Assembly (NCBI RefSeq): GCF_000485595.1
Contig: NW_014577287.1
Coordinates: 16,497-62,119 of the forward strand
From: Priapulus caudatus
Taxonomy: Eukaryota; Priapulida; Priapulimorpha; Priapulimorphida; Priapulidae
DNA length: 45,623 nt
Direction of reading: 5' to 3'
Of the stretch, positions 11,132-23,296 are shown piece after piece. Numbering within the stretch: position 1 is the stretch's first letter; every line of letters starts with the position of its first letter. The notes below the pieces were generated by a model. The model was given only the letters and a program-made list of their open reading frames with translations. It was not told the DNA's origin and did not search any database. Made by a program: the position numbers and the translations under genes.

Positions 11132-14100
11132 TATGCTTGGGTTGGTTGGTTTCTAAGCGTGGCTTACTGGCGGTCTGTCTGTTGTGTTGAAGCACCGACA
11201 CCTCAGGACGCAGATCCAGCAAGTGCTACAACCGCATCCCGAGCGCCAAGATACCCTCTTTCAGTCGGCTCCTCTCGACGCAAAGAGGCGGTAACCGCTC
11301 CTTATCCGGGCATCGTCGAGACGGGCCGAGGATGATGCGTTAGCACTAGCTACTAAGATGGGCACCGGCCGCTGGAACCACTACGAGAGATCGGGTATTC
11401 TCCACGCGCACAACGCAGCGCGCGCGGCTGCGCAGTGCGAGTCTACCTCGAAGAACCCTCGTTGCGTTTCCATGTTTGGGAATCCCAAGCGCGAGCAGTC
11501 GGCCTTGGGAAACTATTACGATGCGGGGTGAAATAGTAGACCGGGATAATAGTGCGCCCATAGCGGCGCCAAACGCAAGGCTAACGCCTGTATGCAGCAT
11601 TGCGCATGTCCCTCCACGCTGTGCGCCATTGTGTTCGTGAAGAATACACCAGTTCCATATATATAAATAAAAGCCGTTAGGAATACGCAGGGTGTTTTTT
11701 TCATCATTTTACATCAAACTACGTGGCCGAAGCAATGTTCAGTATAGGGCCGGAAGGTTTCTATATACAATTTAGGGAATTGGAAATGTGGATTTTTCCC
11801 CTATAGAATAAACGCACTAAACTCGGCGTGTTTCTTCTGAAATATCCGAGAATTTTTCTATGCATATATATATTTATTTATTTATTTATATAATATATAT
11901 GTATATATATAGTAGATGGCTTATTAATTAGAATGTACACTTGCTGTGATTGATGGAATCATGCGCTGCAGAAGAACGCTGGTTTTCAGCATTTTCACAT
12001 TCGTGTTCGTCTACACTCTACACCATCCGAATGTTTTACACGCAGGGAATTATCATTCGCTGTGTTTTGTAGGTAAAGCGATAAAATACGATAAAATACG
12101 TAGCGGTATAATACCAGTATATATAAACGCCACATTACGATCAAATATAATGTCGTCTCACAATCAACAGTGGCAGAACATCGTACTCTTATTAACCATG
12201 ACTGTGGAGATTCGTATAGAATTAAATATATTATGTAAACTATATTGAATTTTTCATATATAGAGCTACCTCGATAATAGCAATATAGAATCCATGCGTA
12301 AGATAATAATGCTGTATCAATAATGAACGTAATTTTGTTTATCACGAGAATTTATTGACATATTCGTTGCACACTCGTGCACTCGTGTAATGAGAATCCG
12401 CCAGCAGTGGACTAACGATGGGGCCGTCACTCGCTTTAATAGCCATCTGACCACGGTTATAGGAAACCTTGCTGCTCCCCCGCTGCCCGGTTAAAAATAC
12501 GACTGTTGTGCGACCTGTAACGGGATCTGCCGATTATTACAGTAGACCATAGACCCAGCCTACGGGCATTCAAAATAGAACACGCACACAATGGCGCCCG
12601 TATATATACCCTGCCTTGTTTACTGACTGCCCGGCAGCCGCGCGCGTGGAAAAAAAAGGAAACGTTATATTCTGCGCGGGGGCGATGCTCAAAATTAAAA
12701 TCAAAATGAACAACAGTTGCGTGAGCAGAGAGAAAGATGATATGATGATATGTAGGCAGAATGATTAGAATTTCCTCGGGGTTAGACATGCTCTGGTAAG
12801 CGGCTGTAGGTCATGTAGTCTTGCTGTTTCTTGTTCACCTATCCCGTACGTTGAATAGTGAGTATAGTGATACACGAGAAATGAGGAATCCTACGTCGAA
12901 TATCAAGATCACAACTTATGAAATATACTGCAATTGCCAGGTTAGATTAGAGGGTAATTTAAGGGATTTATGTATCGATAAACTGTGCATACATTGGTAT
13001 ATCTAGTCGTTAGAGCTACATGGTGTTATAAGGGGCGCAGGCCAAAGAGGAAACAGGGACCTTCAGAGCAGTGATGGGCGCTTGAACGCTACTATTTTCT
13101 TTGCAAGATGATAGTTTATTTTGTAACTAATATAAACCCCTATATGCATGATTCCCTACAGTAGAAACATTAGAGGAACGGCATGAGGGCCAGGACCTAC
13201 ATATGTTTCACGATCACCTCGTTTTAGAATAATCTTTTCCTGCAACATACCCCTGGGATATTCTAGGCTAGGCAAATAATGACGGCATATTAACATTGCA
13301 ACTATATGCGTATCACAGCTAGGTTTTAGCGATGCAGAATTATCGGCATATTGCTATATAATTACATGTCGTAAAGCTTTCTCTCATATGGCAAAGTATA
13401 CATTCGCGCCTATTTATGTGACCATGAGCTTAATGCATACCTTCTTTATAGCTTTACATAAATTGTTGCCGGTAACACATAGTAAAACATGAAATGATGC
13501 TAGCTCATAGTTGTTAGCGTCATGTGCATTTAATTTGATTGCTCCTTTCGTTTTTTCGAGCGGTTTCGATTCATTATTCTATATTTTTTGGGAATTATGT
13601 ATATATCTAATCTATCTTTCTAGTTGAAGTTTTATTTTTACTAAAATCCCAAAATCAAGCTGTGTTTCATAACTTATACCATGGCACGACCACATCACCT
13701 ATCACCACATAACAACTACCACATCTTAATTTACATCGTGTAATAAGCTTACTTTATGGTTCGGATTTAATGCAAAGCAATTTAAGCGCATATATCAAAC
13801 ATGGCTGATGCTCCCGCGATCATTCAGCGCATGTTCAGCTACCGCCTTCAACGTCCGATGTTTTGCTGTTTTTCTATCAATGTCGATTACTCATCTGCGC
13901 GTGTGCGAATGATTTTGCTACATGATCTTGCCTAATGGGGCCGCTGACATACTACTTAACTCCCAAGTTTTTTGCCGTCAAGGCGTGAAAAAAACATCAA
14001 AGCCAGCGGTTAAGTAACTATATTTGTCAGACAAATGAATCTTAACGTCGTAGAAGTCTTCGTCGTAGAATATTTCAATAATATTTTATTCAATAATTTA

Positions 14101-14880
14101 TATACAAATTTATTAATTATTTTAACAATTCGCTTACATAGTCTGTGGTCGTAATCAATTTCGTTTTCAGAATTATTGTTATTATAATAATATTTTTAAT
14201 TATTAAGATCTTCCTTTACTGCGATTTGAAAATAGAAGTAAAATAGCGGAAATATATCTGTGAGTGAAAAAGTGTACAAACGTATGTATAATAACTATAA
14301 GGTGTGTATTCTAGTTCGTAATTTAAAATTCAGTATATTTACGGTTTTATGACTTACTGCGTAACGACTATAGTTAAATAGTTAAACTTTTTTTATTTCG
14401 TACACTGACAGCTCAAATTTTCACCGATACTACAAACGGAACGTCTAGTTTGAAAAACGTGGCTATACGTAACTACATTCGAATACTTGAAGGGGCGCAT
14501 ACGATCTGCGCGGCGCTATTACGTACAGTATCGTTATTGAATAGGTAAGATGTGATTATTAATAAATTTGTAATTTATGTTTTCATCTTCTGAAACATAA
14601 TTCGACTATATACTCGATGAATATTGTACAGGTGTATATATCCACCTTGCTAGCCCCATTTCATCAGCGCTCGCACGTCGCCTATAGTTTCCTTGCTTTT
14701 GAACGGATAATATTATAATATGGAGAGTATATATCTATATTTCATAATTCCTTAGACGTTGACCTACATTATAAGGTTTTTGCGTGTAAGAACGTGTTTT
14801 GAATTGTGTGAGTTTAGCAGGATATGCTACACGGCAGCTTCGACAGTTCAATTAACTGCGATAAACACAGTAAGGATGTC
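11132..14880. other. Light-chain 5' flank and AT-rich intergenic sequence
   Basis: The first few hundred bases should hold the light-chain 5'UTR and promoter. No convincing TATA box was found close to the start; an AT-rich block at 11655-11680 is about 0.5 kb upstream. A TATTTA-rich tract lies at 11871-11913. At 13066-13080 a CAGTGATGGGCGCTTG string resembles a hAT end but has no partner. No other gene is recognised. Confidence 0.4.
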
Positions 14881-15060
14881 TGCCCACATTCTCCCCCCCC
14901 CCACCCCACCCCTCCTCACATCTCTACCACCATGTGCCGCGCTTCCAATTTCCAACGTCACCCGTCGCACGCCCCCACACATACACGCCATCACAACCTC
15001 ACACTCCCCCACCACCACCCCACACCGTGCCCAGGCTCGACTCGACACTGCATACATCAG
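14881..15060 (+). repeat. C-rich low-complexity tract
   Basis: CCCCACC/CACC-rich sequence with a C10 run. It keeps several frames open on both strands, giving Pro/His/Thr-rich translations without recognisable domains. Confidence 0.6.
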
Positions 15061-15900
15061 CTCCAAACATCCCAATCCTAACATGCTTGCGCGCGTTCGC
15101 TTTCCCCACGCGGCGCTACCACACTGGAGCCCAAATAGCTGCTGTTGAGATGTAACGCAGTACTGCACGGGGATACTGTTGCACTAAATATCATGCCTCG
15201 CAGCTGGGAATATTTGTGAACGTTGTGAGTATAAATTACCAGAGTGCAGACAGATGCAATCAAACAAGTTGGTTTTTCCGGACGCAAGGATATGCACGCG
15301 CGCACGCACCCCAGCACATCCGCAATGTTATGCTTTCCTGTGTTTCCTGCGGCATGCCCGCTCCGAGGAAACTCACATCCGCGTTTAAACCAACAGACGA
15401 TCGGACGAAGTCCCGGATATGTTCTTCCGAAATGATATCACGTTAATCGTACAACAATCTTCAGGTTTTAATGTATGCCACGTGTGTGTTCACCAGTCTG
15501 GGGATATGGTCGATATACTAGTGGTTTTATTTCGCGAAGCAAATTGGGCACGAAAAAGCTACAGTACCAAACGAACTAAAAATAGAAGCGCGGGAGAATC
15601 TTCTAGGAACGCATATAGTTAGATTATACAAGAAAGGGGTAATTTGTCGCTCGTTCACGTGGCGACCTCATAGCAATGCTTGTATATGTAACAGATTGAT
15701 CGATGACTTGATTTTTTTCACGACATTTATAAAGTTAACATCTAAAATCCAGGTTTGTCTCGCTTTATTGATTGCTTGTTTTTTGCGCGCTGCTTCTTTT
15801 GTCACAAAACGCTAATACTGTCATAATATTCACGCCCACAGTTTGTACATCTTCTGACGACAACAGCATAACATGCGATTGTGCTCACATAGCTCAAAAC
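15061..15900. other. Intergenic, nothing recognised
   Basis: Short overlapping open frames only; none resembles a known family. Confidence 0.35.
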
Positions 15901-16142
15901 TGAACCCTTACTCTAGCCCTGATCCCAACCTTAAACTCAACCCCCAACCCCCACTCCAACCCCAACCCTAACACCCAACCCCAACCATAACCTTAACTCT
16001 AACCCTAACCGTAACCGTAACCGTAACCCTAATCCTAATCCTTACCCTTAATCTTACCCTCTGTCAATGACCCTAATCCTTACTCTAACACTAACACTAA
16101 TTCTTACATTAAGTTTAACCATAACACTAACCCAAAGCTCAC
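15901..16142 (-). repeat. Degenerate interstitial telomere-like array (CCCTAA type)
   Basis: Repeated AACCCTAACC, AACCGTAACC, AATCCTAATCC and AACACTAAC units occupy about 240 bases. The reverse complement is the TTAGGG-type animal telomere unit with many substitutions and small length changes. It is an internal, decayed array, not a chromosome end, because complex sequence continues on both sides. Confidence 0.7.
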
Positions 16143-16766
16143 CCCAGGGACATTGTCATCTAACCGCTAGTATCCTCGCTTTGCAAAATAACGATCCGTA
16201 AATGGGCCGTCAATTTAATATAATTATTAACCTATTTGATTAAATAAATAATTAATACGGTCCATTAATGGCCGGTTATTGAAATATAATCATTGATCCT
16301 TTTATTAGAATACGAAATTTAAACAATTTCAATGAGCTTCGATAATAAGTAAATTGCGAATTTATTTAAATGTAATAATTTAAATTCATTCATTTTACGG
16401 TGTGTACATTATGAACATTCATTGCAAACTCTGTTACCGCGCGTTCGCGCTATTTCGTAGTCGTTTAGCATGCATGTAAGTTGAGTATGCGTTGAATGTG
16501 CGTTGAACTGCTGCCCTCTGTTGGAATAATACTGAGTTTTTGTCACAGAATTCCTGTCATATAGTGCTTCGAATTATTCTGCGAAACTTTAATACGAAAT
16601 ATACAAGAAAATTAATGATCACGCGCAAGCCGTCTATATATGGTTAGTTACACAGCATGCCTTCTAAAGGACTATATTGTTCAATCTAGAGACAATAGGC
16701 AGTATCATTCGACGACGTGCAATGCGCGTATGCATTTTTTCACGTCTAGATTATTTCCATAAAATA
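16143..16766. other. AT-rich intergenic, nothing recognised
   Basis: No gene, RNA or transposon end could be seen. Confidence 0.4.
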
Positions 16767-16848
<82 letters not shown>

Positions 16849-16906
16849 TGAGTAAATGAGTGCGTGCGTGCGTGCGTGCGTGCATGCGTGCGTGCGCATG
16901 CGTGAG
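16767..16906 (+). repeat. (AT)n followed by GT/GTGC microsatellite
   Basis: An AT tract of about 34 bases joins directly to GT and then GTGC tetramers interrupted by an AGTAAATGAG spacer. Confidence 0.9.
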
Positions 16907-17054
16907 TCCCAAATTCATAATCTCAGATGAAGGCATGGCATTAGTATAGGATAGCAAAGGGCCGCGGATGCTAGATCAAACTATCTGGGGAGATGTCTTT
17001 AGCTTAGAACAACGCCAAGCCTTGCAAGAGGCTGGGCCGACGGTCAGTAGACAG

Positions 17055-17106
17055 ATATCATCAGGAGTATATAATAGAAGATTCTATTATATACTCCTGA
17101 TATCAT
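17055..17106. mobile_element. Palindromic mini-element copy 2 (core 17062-17099)
   Basis: A 38-bp core in which CAGGAGTATATAATAGAA is mirrored exactly by TTCTATTATATACTCCTG. It is flanked on both sides by the 7-base direct repeat ATATCAT (17055-17061, 17100-17106). Equivalently, if the ends are read as ATCAGG...CCTGAT, the duplication is the 3 bases ATC. This is one of the clearest copies. Confidence 0.8.
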
Positions 17107-18433
17107 GGAGGGCAGACATCTATATATGGAGGGCCTATCTACTGACGCTGAAGAGTTTAGTGACATCGCCGGGTAGGTAATCTCATTATAGTATTACAGT
17201 CGATTAGGTAGCACACACAAATAGGACGGCTTACCAGTGAAACGGCTTAGTATCGCAGTGCAGGAAAGTAATATGCGGCCATATATATCAAGAGCTAATA
17301 ATACCTAGAGTGTACAACGGAAAAACGGGAAAATAGTGCTATTTTACGACTACATTATTCTACTTTGCCTGCGAGTCTAGAATAATTTCATGGTATTGCA
17401 TTAAGCAGAATTCCTTGCTCTCTACAACAAGACCTACCGCTTGTCAATACGATACTCCTAGGCGGAGATATCGGCTCCTAAACCTCCCCTCCCACATGCC
17501 TTACGCCGCTTCGCATCCACTTTATTCAGCTACCTACACGCGTCTAATACCAGATTTTCACCGCTCATTATCTCAGCGTAGGGGCATCGTAGGGACATGC
17601 GGTTTGTTTTATATGAACAAGGTAAGACAGCTAATCAATAATACTGCAAAGGATCCTCAAAATAAAACGGGAAAAGTTTATTAATTCGACTAATACTGCA
17701 GCATCGTTTCAGCATTTTACCCTTGTACGCTCTCCTTCTTTATCTGCTCTTGATAATATGTATAACGATAGATAGTGAACATCCATGTAATGTGTTTTAT
17801 TACATCGAAATCATATGAATTAGTCATGCTTCTCAATTTCATCGATTTTGAAATTGCAACTTCTATTTGTTTGTTGGTTCCCAAAACAATGACTGTATTA
17901 TTTATACTTAATTTATTCTATATTATTATTTTATATTATATCCTTATATTCACCCTAAATAATTCATTGTTTTAATTTGGCGTTGAAGCGCAATTAATTT
18001 ATCTACTGGTTTCTTTATTGCTAACAAATATGCACAAGCACATGTTATAATTTTGCGCTTTCATATCCCATTTTCAATCTATACCATTTCAGTGCTAGTT
18101 TTAGAAGTATATATAAATGGATTTTATAAATATGCGGATTTTCAATAATATATCGCTTATTATATTATGAATAATTTTAATAAATTTAATAATTTATTAC
18201 AACTCATACGACAGCAAGCAGTGATTTGCCCCAGCATAATTAAACTATTTTATTCTGGTACTAATGCGTAGATAGGTTTTATATTATGAGCTAATTTGGA
18301 TTGCTATTATAATAATTATAGTTACCTTATTTTCTTTACCCTGTGGCTTTGCTAGTTTGTAAGTACGTGCTGCCACCTAGCGCCAATAGTCTGCTTTATA
18401 AAAGATATTTATTATTCATGCAAAAACGCATGC
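17107..18433. other. AT-rich intergenic with an orphan half-element
   Basis: A left-arm-like CAAGAGCTAATAATA occurs at about 17288-17302 with no right arm. The rest, including 17.7-18.4 kb, is very AT-rich with no recognisable gene. Confidence 0.4.
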
Positions 18434-18561
18434 ATCCACCCCACTGATCTCTACTATACTAACTTACTATTAATTTACTTAAAAGTACTAAGTTACTTAA
18501 AAGTACTAAACTTACTAAATTACTATACTATACTTAGTATAGTAGAGATCAGTGATCCACC
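18434..18561. mobile_element. 112-bp MITE with 21-bp inverted ends and 8-bp duplication
   Basis: The element at 18442-18553 begins CACTGATCTCTACTATAC and ends with the exact reverse complement, a 21-bp terminal inverted repeat. It is flanked by a perfect 8-base direct repeat ATCCACCC (18434-18441 and 18554-18561). The interior holds two copies of TACTTAAAAGTACTAA. An 8-bp duplication is usual for hAT and Merlin superfamilies; the CACTG start is not the standard hAT CAG, so assignment is open. Confidence 0.82.
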
Positions 18562-20241
18562 CACGTACAGACGCATGCACGCGCTGCCACTGACTGCAAA
18601 CGGATGGATAAATGCGCGCACATTTGCAAACATGTTGTAATGTTACGTTTTGATTTCATGTAATGTAATTTAATTAATGATATACCTCGTAAATAACGTT
18701 GCACAAAACAGATTAAAATATGTCTATGCTGATGTTTGCTTTTAAATTATACACTTTTATTGTCCAAATCTACATCTAATTAACACATCGTGATTGTAAG
18801 TGGCCGTTTCACGGTTGTATCTTAGTGCGTTCATGCTTATGAAATCAAAATTCGATAAATTCATATATTTTAAGTGATTACTATGTATTAAACTCCTATT
18901 CATCATGAATAGTACGTAAGAACGCCACCATCGTGCGGAAAATTGGTGGCACTGTTGCAACAAATGACGGTTTTGCGATTTGGGGTTTATGTTATAAAGT
19001 TAAGTTACAGGGTCAGAAAAGTCACCACGCAAATCCGTACTAGGCGAACTGAGTCGCCTGAAATCTAGAGTCAGTTTAGTATACTGAATCGGCGAATTTC
19101 GCTGGGTTTACGCGTCTATATAACGAGGGTATGGTTGGCCATAGCGAATGGGATGACTCCAGAAAATTCCTTCAAGAACAACAGATACAAATATATAATA
19201 TACCTAATAACTGATATCACCCAACAATTAAGATAATTGCGGCTGAACTGGCAGTCTAAGGCCCGGCGGTTTCAATGTTACTATGTAATAATATGTATGT
19301 AATACATATGTATCCGCTACGATTTCAATAAGGCCGTTGATAAAATGTAAGTTTTTACTAAATCATGTACACACATTGTTATTATTTTTGCTTTAATCTA
19401 AAATATTTAGCAATGCGCCAACATCGAAGTTAAAAATAAGTATGCAATAGTTTTGTGTAGGATTTGCTAATGTTAGATGCATGGTGTTAATAATTGTATA
19501 TATAAGACATACGTCGTACGTATATATAATATTCATTGCTATAAAATGTCAAGGTATTTTAACAATATATCGTACTGGTATATCTTCGTGGCAATTAGCG
19601 CAGGTGTGTATCTCTCTCTATCTCCGCTGGTTCCGTATATATGCAGAAAGTACGGTCGGTTTTATCGTGTATTCGTGTAATAAATCTTTGTGTTGTCGCG
19701 GTAGACTGATGACACATTCAACAAACTCTCTTGCCTTATGATATAAACCCAACACGACCTTACACATCCGGGGTCACCGCGTAAATGTGCCACGCTGCTT
19801 GCTTACTTCGCACTACTTATCCATTATTAGGCGTAGTAGAGATGGCCACGAACCTCGCGTAGCTAGCATAAAATAGGTGTCGCGCAGATACCGTACCAAG
19901 CAAGTGGCTGTTCGGCTGCACGTGATGACGCACATCACATGGCACTGTACGCGCACCATGCTGTGTCGTTCGTAATTTCTGACCTGCAATATTAGCTATA
20001 TATTCTGCACGCGGCCTAATATAGTTTCGGTCGCCATCTTACCTTGTTGTGGTTGTCGAAAAGACAGGTTAACCATGCATGTGGTCGTCGTAAAATTGTG
20101 CGTGTTAGCGCGGTTTTAGTTTCAATGTGTTCAATATGTGCTGCGTTGGTTATGCAAACCACCAGTCATAGCTGATTGCAACCGCGCCCTGGATTCATAA
20201 CGCCAGTCACCGCCAGTAGTGATTCTACTCGCTATACAGCT
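18562..20241. other. FoxO upstream region
   Basis: About 1.7 kb before the FoxO start codon. It must contain the FoxO 5'UTR and promoter, or an upstream noncoding exon, but I could not place a transcription start, TATA box or splice junction. The in-frame TGA at 20173-20175 shows that the first coding exon does not extend further upstream unless spliced. Small open frames at 18.8 and 19.5 kb look random. Confidence 0.4.
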
Positions 20242-22100
20242 ATGGATACGTTTGATATGTTAGGAAACGGTGATATAGATGCAAGCTTAGAGCCTCAGAC
20301 ACGGTTTCGTGCTAATACTTGGCATGGATTCCGACCACCGAAACCCGAGCCGGAGGAGCCCCGGGGAGGTGTGTCACCAGTGTCGGAACAGTCGGAAAAC
20401 GCAGTTAACCTTACGCAAGAACTCCTCGATCAGGCCGATGGAGCGACGGGTGTTAAAAAAAATACATCACGGAGGAATGCATGGGGAAATATGTCCTACG
20501 CTGATCTCATCACTAAAGCAGTACAGAGTTCGCCTGAACAGAGACTGACGCTGTCACAGATATATGATTGGATGGTTAGAAATGTACCTTACTTCAAAGA
20601 CAAGGGAGATAGCAACAGTTCTGCTGGGTGGAAGGTAATTTGCACGACTGTAAAGTTGTGCTGTGACATGATTTTGTGTCTGTTAACTGTCCGTAATTTC
20701 AAACATAGAAGGCTGAACGTACAGTACCTAGTAATATTCAGATCCTTGTGTATGTTGTATTTTATTTGCCAACATCCCGGTTACGGTTCTTGCATATATA
20801 TTTATGTGCAGTTGAAAGTCCAACACAGCAGTAATACATGGAAGATATATAGCTCATCTAGTGAGATATGTTACTGATTAGATTGGCAATGACTAAATTC
20901 ATTTGGAAATAAATAATCTTAGAGTATACTATATTCAGTGATTTTCTTCTACAGTAATTTCTCTTATTTTGACAGAACTCCATACGACACAACCTGTCGC
21001 TACACAACAGGTTCATGAGAGTGCAAAACGAAGGTACAGGCAAGAGCTCCTGGTGGATGATCAACCCAGACGCTAAGCCTGGCAAAAACATTCGGCGTCG
21101 TACTGGGTCCATGGACACTCACAAGTACGAGAAAAAGCGCGGAAGAGTGAAGAAGAAGTTAGAACTACAGCGCGCTCTATTGGCTAATGGTAGCCCCACG
21201 TCTTCGGAAGGTGGCGAATTGCTGGACACGTTCCAGCTGAGTGTAGCTGACTTCAGACCTCGCACGAGTTCAAATGCGAGCAGCTGTGGCAGGCTGTCGC
21301 CAATTCCAGCCATAGAAACGGACATGCACGACAAAGAGGTCCCTCCCATGTCGCCAATCCCCTGGAATGCGGAGTACAACGGCTCATCGTACGGCTCCAA
21401 TAGCATGGACCTTTTTGCGGAACAGTTGACGGAAACGCTGAGTGAAAGTATGAAGATCACCAAAAGTCCATTGCATGAGCTGAGTCCGGAGGGCAGTGGG
21501 TACGGCAGCGGCTACCAGTCGCCCGCACACTTCCCTCACTCTCCTGCTGCTAACCGCACTTGCAGTAACCCTCACTCGCCATACAACAACTACGTGGGTT
21601 CACCCTATTCGCAGTCGAGCACCGGTGCGCCTCAGCAGCGCCAACAGTCGAGTGGATTTGGCATTCCTCTCCAGCAGTCGGTCTCCCCTCGCAGCTCGCT
21701 CACGACCCTTCAGCAGCCCACCGGTCAGAACCTGTACGCTAACACGGTCCTTAACGAGGATCCGATGATGTCTTCAACAGCCGTCAGTCGCCACGTCTAC
21801 ACACCTTCATCCCAAGGCCCACTCACGATGTTGACGCCTGTCGGGACAGACCTTGCGACTGTGGCAAGCACAGAGAACAGTCAGTCTGCCATCACTCCTC
21901 AGGCAATTCAACCGGCCTTGTCGAGTGACTTGGACTTGGCCCTTGATACGATGATGGGACTAGAGTGTGATGTAGACCAAGTGATACGACATGAACTGAG
22001 TGTCGAGGGTAGCCTCGATTTTAACTTTGATGGCATAGGTAATGTCAACCCCCAGAATGCGACTGATGCTGTGCAGCCTGGAAGCCACTGGGTGCATTAA
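20242..22100 (+). CDS. FoxO: Forkhead transcription factor FoxO, two coding exons, 505 aa
   Basis: This is the insulin/PI3K-Akt-controlled transcription factor that acts in the nucleus on stress-resistance, growth and metabolic genes. Exons 20242-20634 and 20976-22100 flank a 341-bp GT-AG intron, giving 131 + 374 residues. The intron falls exactly between GWK and NSIRHN inside the forkhead domain, the conserved FoxO intron site. The domain runs from [18 protein letters not shown] (about residue 76) through [11 protein letters not shown] to [12 protein letters not shown] (about 162). Three Akt-type sites are seen: RFRANT (T26), RRRTGS (S176, in the basic nuclear-localisation segment) and RPRTSS (S230, followed by an NASS casein-kinase-like run and GRLSPI). 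The C-terminal transactivation motif [13 protein letters not shown]...SLDFNFD lies at about 460-483. The start was set at the first ATG (G at -3 and +4) after an in-frame TGA. Further upstream noncoding exons are possible. Nothing appears broken. Confidence 0.96.
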
Positions 22101-22540
22101 AATAGGTGGGTTTATAGTTATACTTATACACTAAGTGAATGAATAGCCATAGCTCTTTCTGTGCTCTGCAGCAAGTTCTTTGGCCTTTGTGCGTACCTCG
22201 AAGGCTCATCGCTTTTCCACATACCCAGGTTTTGAAATTAATATCTATACTATAGCGTCGTTGTCCCTTCAGATGGGCATAAAAAGCTTGGCATTCGGCC
22301 AAAAATGCATTACATCGCAGATGCTCTCTTCACTTTACTAATGAGAACCTCTGCCTGGTAATACTGTGAATTTGGCAGTGATCCAATATCCTGTGGTTGG
22401 CCTACAGCAATGGTTTGCTTGTAGGAATGCGTATGAATCCCAATAATTTGTAGTCTTTAATAGCATAGTTTACAAATATAGCCATTTTCAGTAATATGCC
22501 ATTTTATTAATTATGCACATTTTATATGTGTATACACTAT
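22101..22540 (+). other. Probable FoxO 3'UTR
   Basis: Sequence immediately after the FoxO stop codon. No canonical AATAAA was found nearby; an ATTAAA overlaps the stop itself. The transcript end is therefore unplaced and the UTR may reach into the MITEs downstream. Confidence 0.35.
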
Positions 22541-22909
22541 AAAGGGTGCGAAATTAACGCGAGTCCGGAGTCAAATACTCCCTGATTTACTGTCGGACTC
22601 CCTGATTTGACATATTGAGGAGTTCGTGTGACTCCCTGAAAATTCTGCTATAGTAATTAGTTCGTTCCAGAGCACAGCCTCGCAGAATTGCCGTACTTTT
22701 TTCAGAAAATGTCCAAAGAACATTTTGCAGACGTGCAACCGCATGAATCTTCAAAATAAGCACATGTAAATTGTATGCGTTATTGTAATGTTGATATCTT
22801 TAGTTTTGAACTTTAGTCTGCAGACTCGCTTATTTTGCTGCAGACTCCCTTTTTTTGAGGTCAAGGAGTCCGTTGGATTCCCTCGTTCAAAAGTTAATTT
22901 CTACCCCTG
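22541..22909. mobile_element. hAT-like MITE, about 369 bp, decayed ends
   Basis: The left end AAAGGGTGCGAAATTAAC matches, with a few changes, the inverted right end (right end in reverse complement CAGGGGTAGAAATTAAC). Several ACTCCCTGA / GGACTCCCT motifs repeat internally on both strands. No intact target duplication is visible, which fits an old insertion. It lies about 440 bases beyond the FoxO stop. Confidence 0.6.
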
Positions 22910-23070
22910 GTATAGTTGTGTCATGATTTAAGTTTTTACATTGGTCTGCATATATATATACCCAATCCAACTGGTATATAAATTATATAGGTGTACGTGT
23001 CATGTGTGTGTACACAGTGTTGTGCAGAAACCCTAAATCTAGGAGCTTTTCAGCTAGCTAGTTCCTATAT

Positions 23071-23288
23071 CAGGGTTCTCCAAGAGCACTTATAGCCTGG
23101 CGGCCCGCCAGGCTATCGTCGAGCCCCGCCATCCTAAAATGCACCCGCCACTCTAAATATCATAGCCGCCATGCAAAATATCATAGCCCCCGGACCCCCC
23201 TAGCACGCAAACTGCCTTCGGCGATTTGCAACAAGGACCGTAAAGGCAGCACCCGCCATGCTATAATGAAAAAGCTTGGAGAATGCTG
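23071..23288. mobile_element. hAT-like MITE, about 218 bp
   Basis: CAGGGTTCTCCAAG at the left is matched by CTTGGAGAATGCTG at the right (12 of 14 positions as an inverted pair). Next to the left end is a perfect palindrome, ATAGCCTGGCGG-C-CCGCCAGGCTAT. Flanks share only TATAT, so the 8-bp duplication is not demonstrated. Confidence 0.6.
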
Positions 23289-23296
23289 TATATAGA

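Noticed and set aside
13066-13080. hAT-like start CAGTGATGGGCGC
   Set aside because: No inverted partner or duplication nearby; could be chance.
14759-15168. Pro/His/Thr-rich open frames of 73-129 codons on both strands
   Set aside because: Generated by a C-rich low-complexity tract; no domain or splice pattern.
18370-18384. GCCACCTAGCG motif, also at about 40510, as a CTCF-type site
   Set aside because: Matches the core imperfectly and only two copies are seen; too little to call a regulatory site.
20176-20241. 22 extra residues upstream of the FoxO ATG
   Set aside because: This stretch opens with TTG directly after an in-frame TGA and holds no ATG; an animal gene would start at 20242, which has a good context.
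21119-21463. Antisense and alternate-frame open frames within FoxO exon 2
   Set aside because: Shadows of the real coding frame; no family resemblance.
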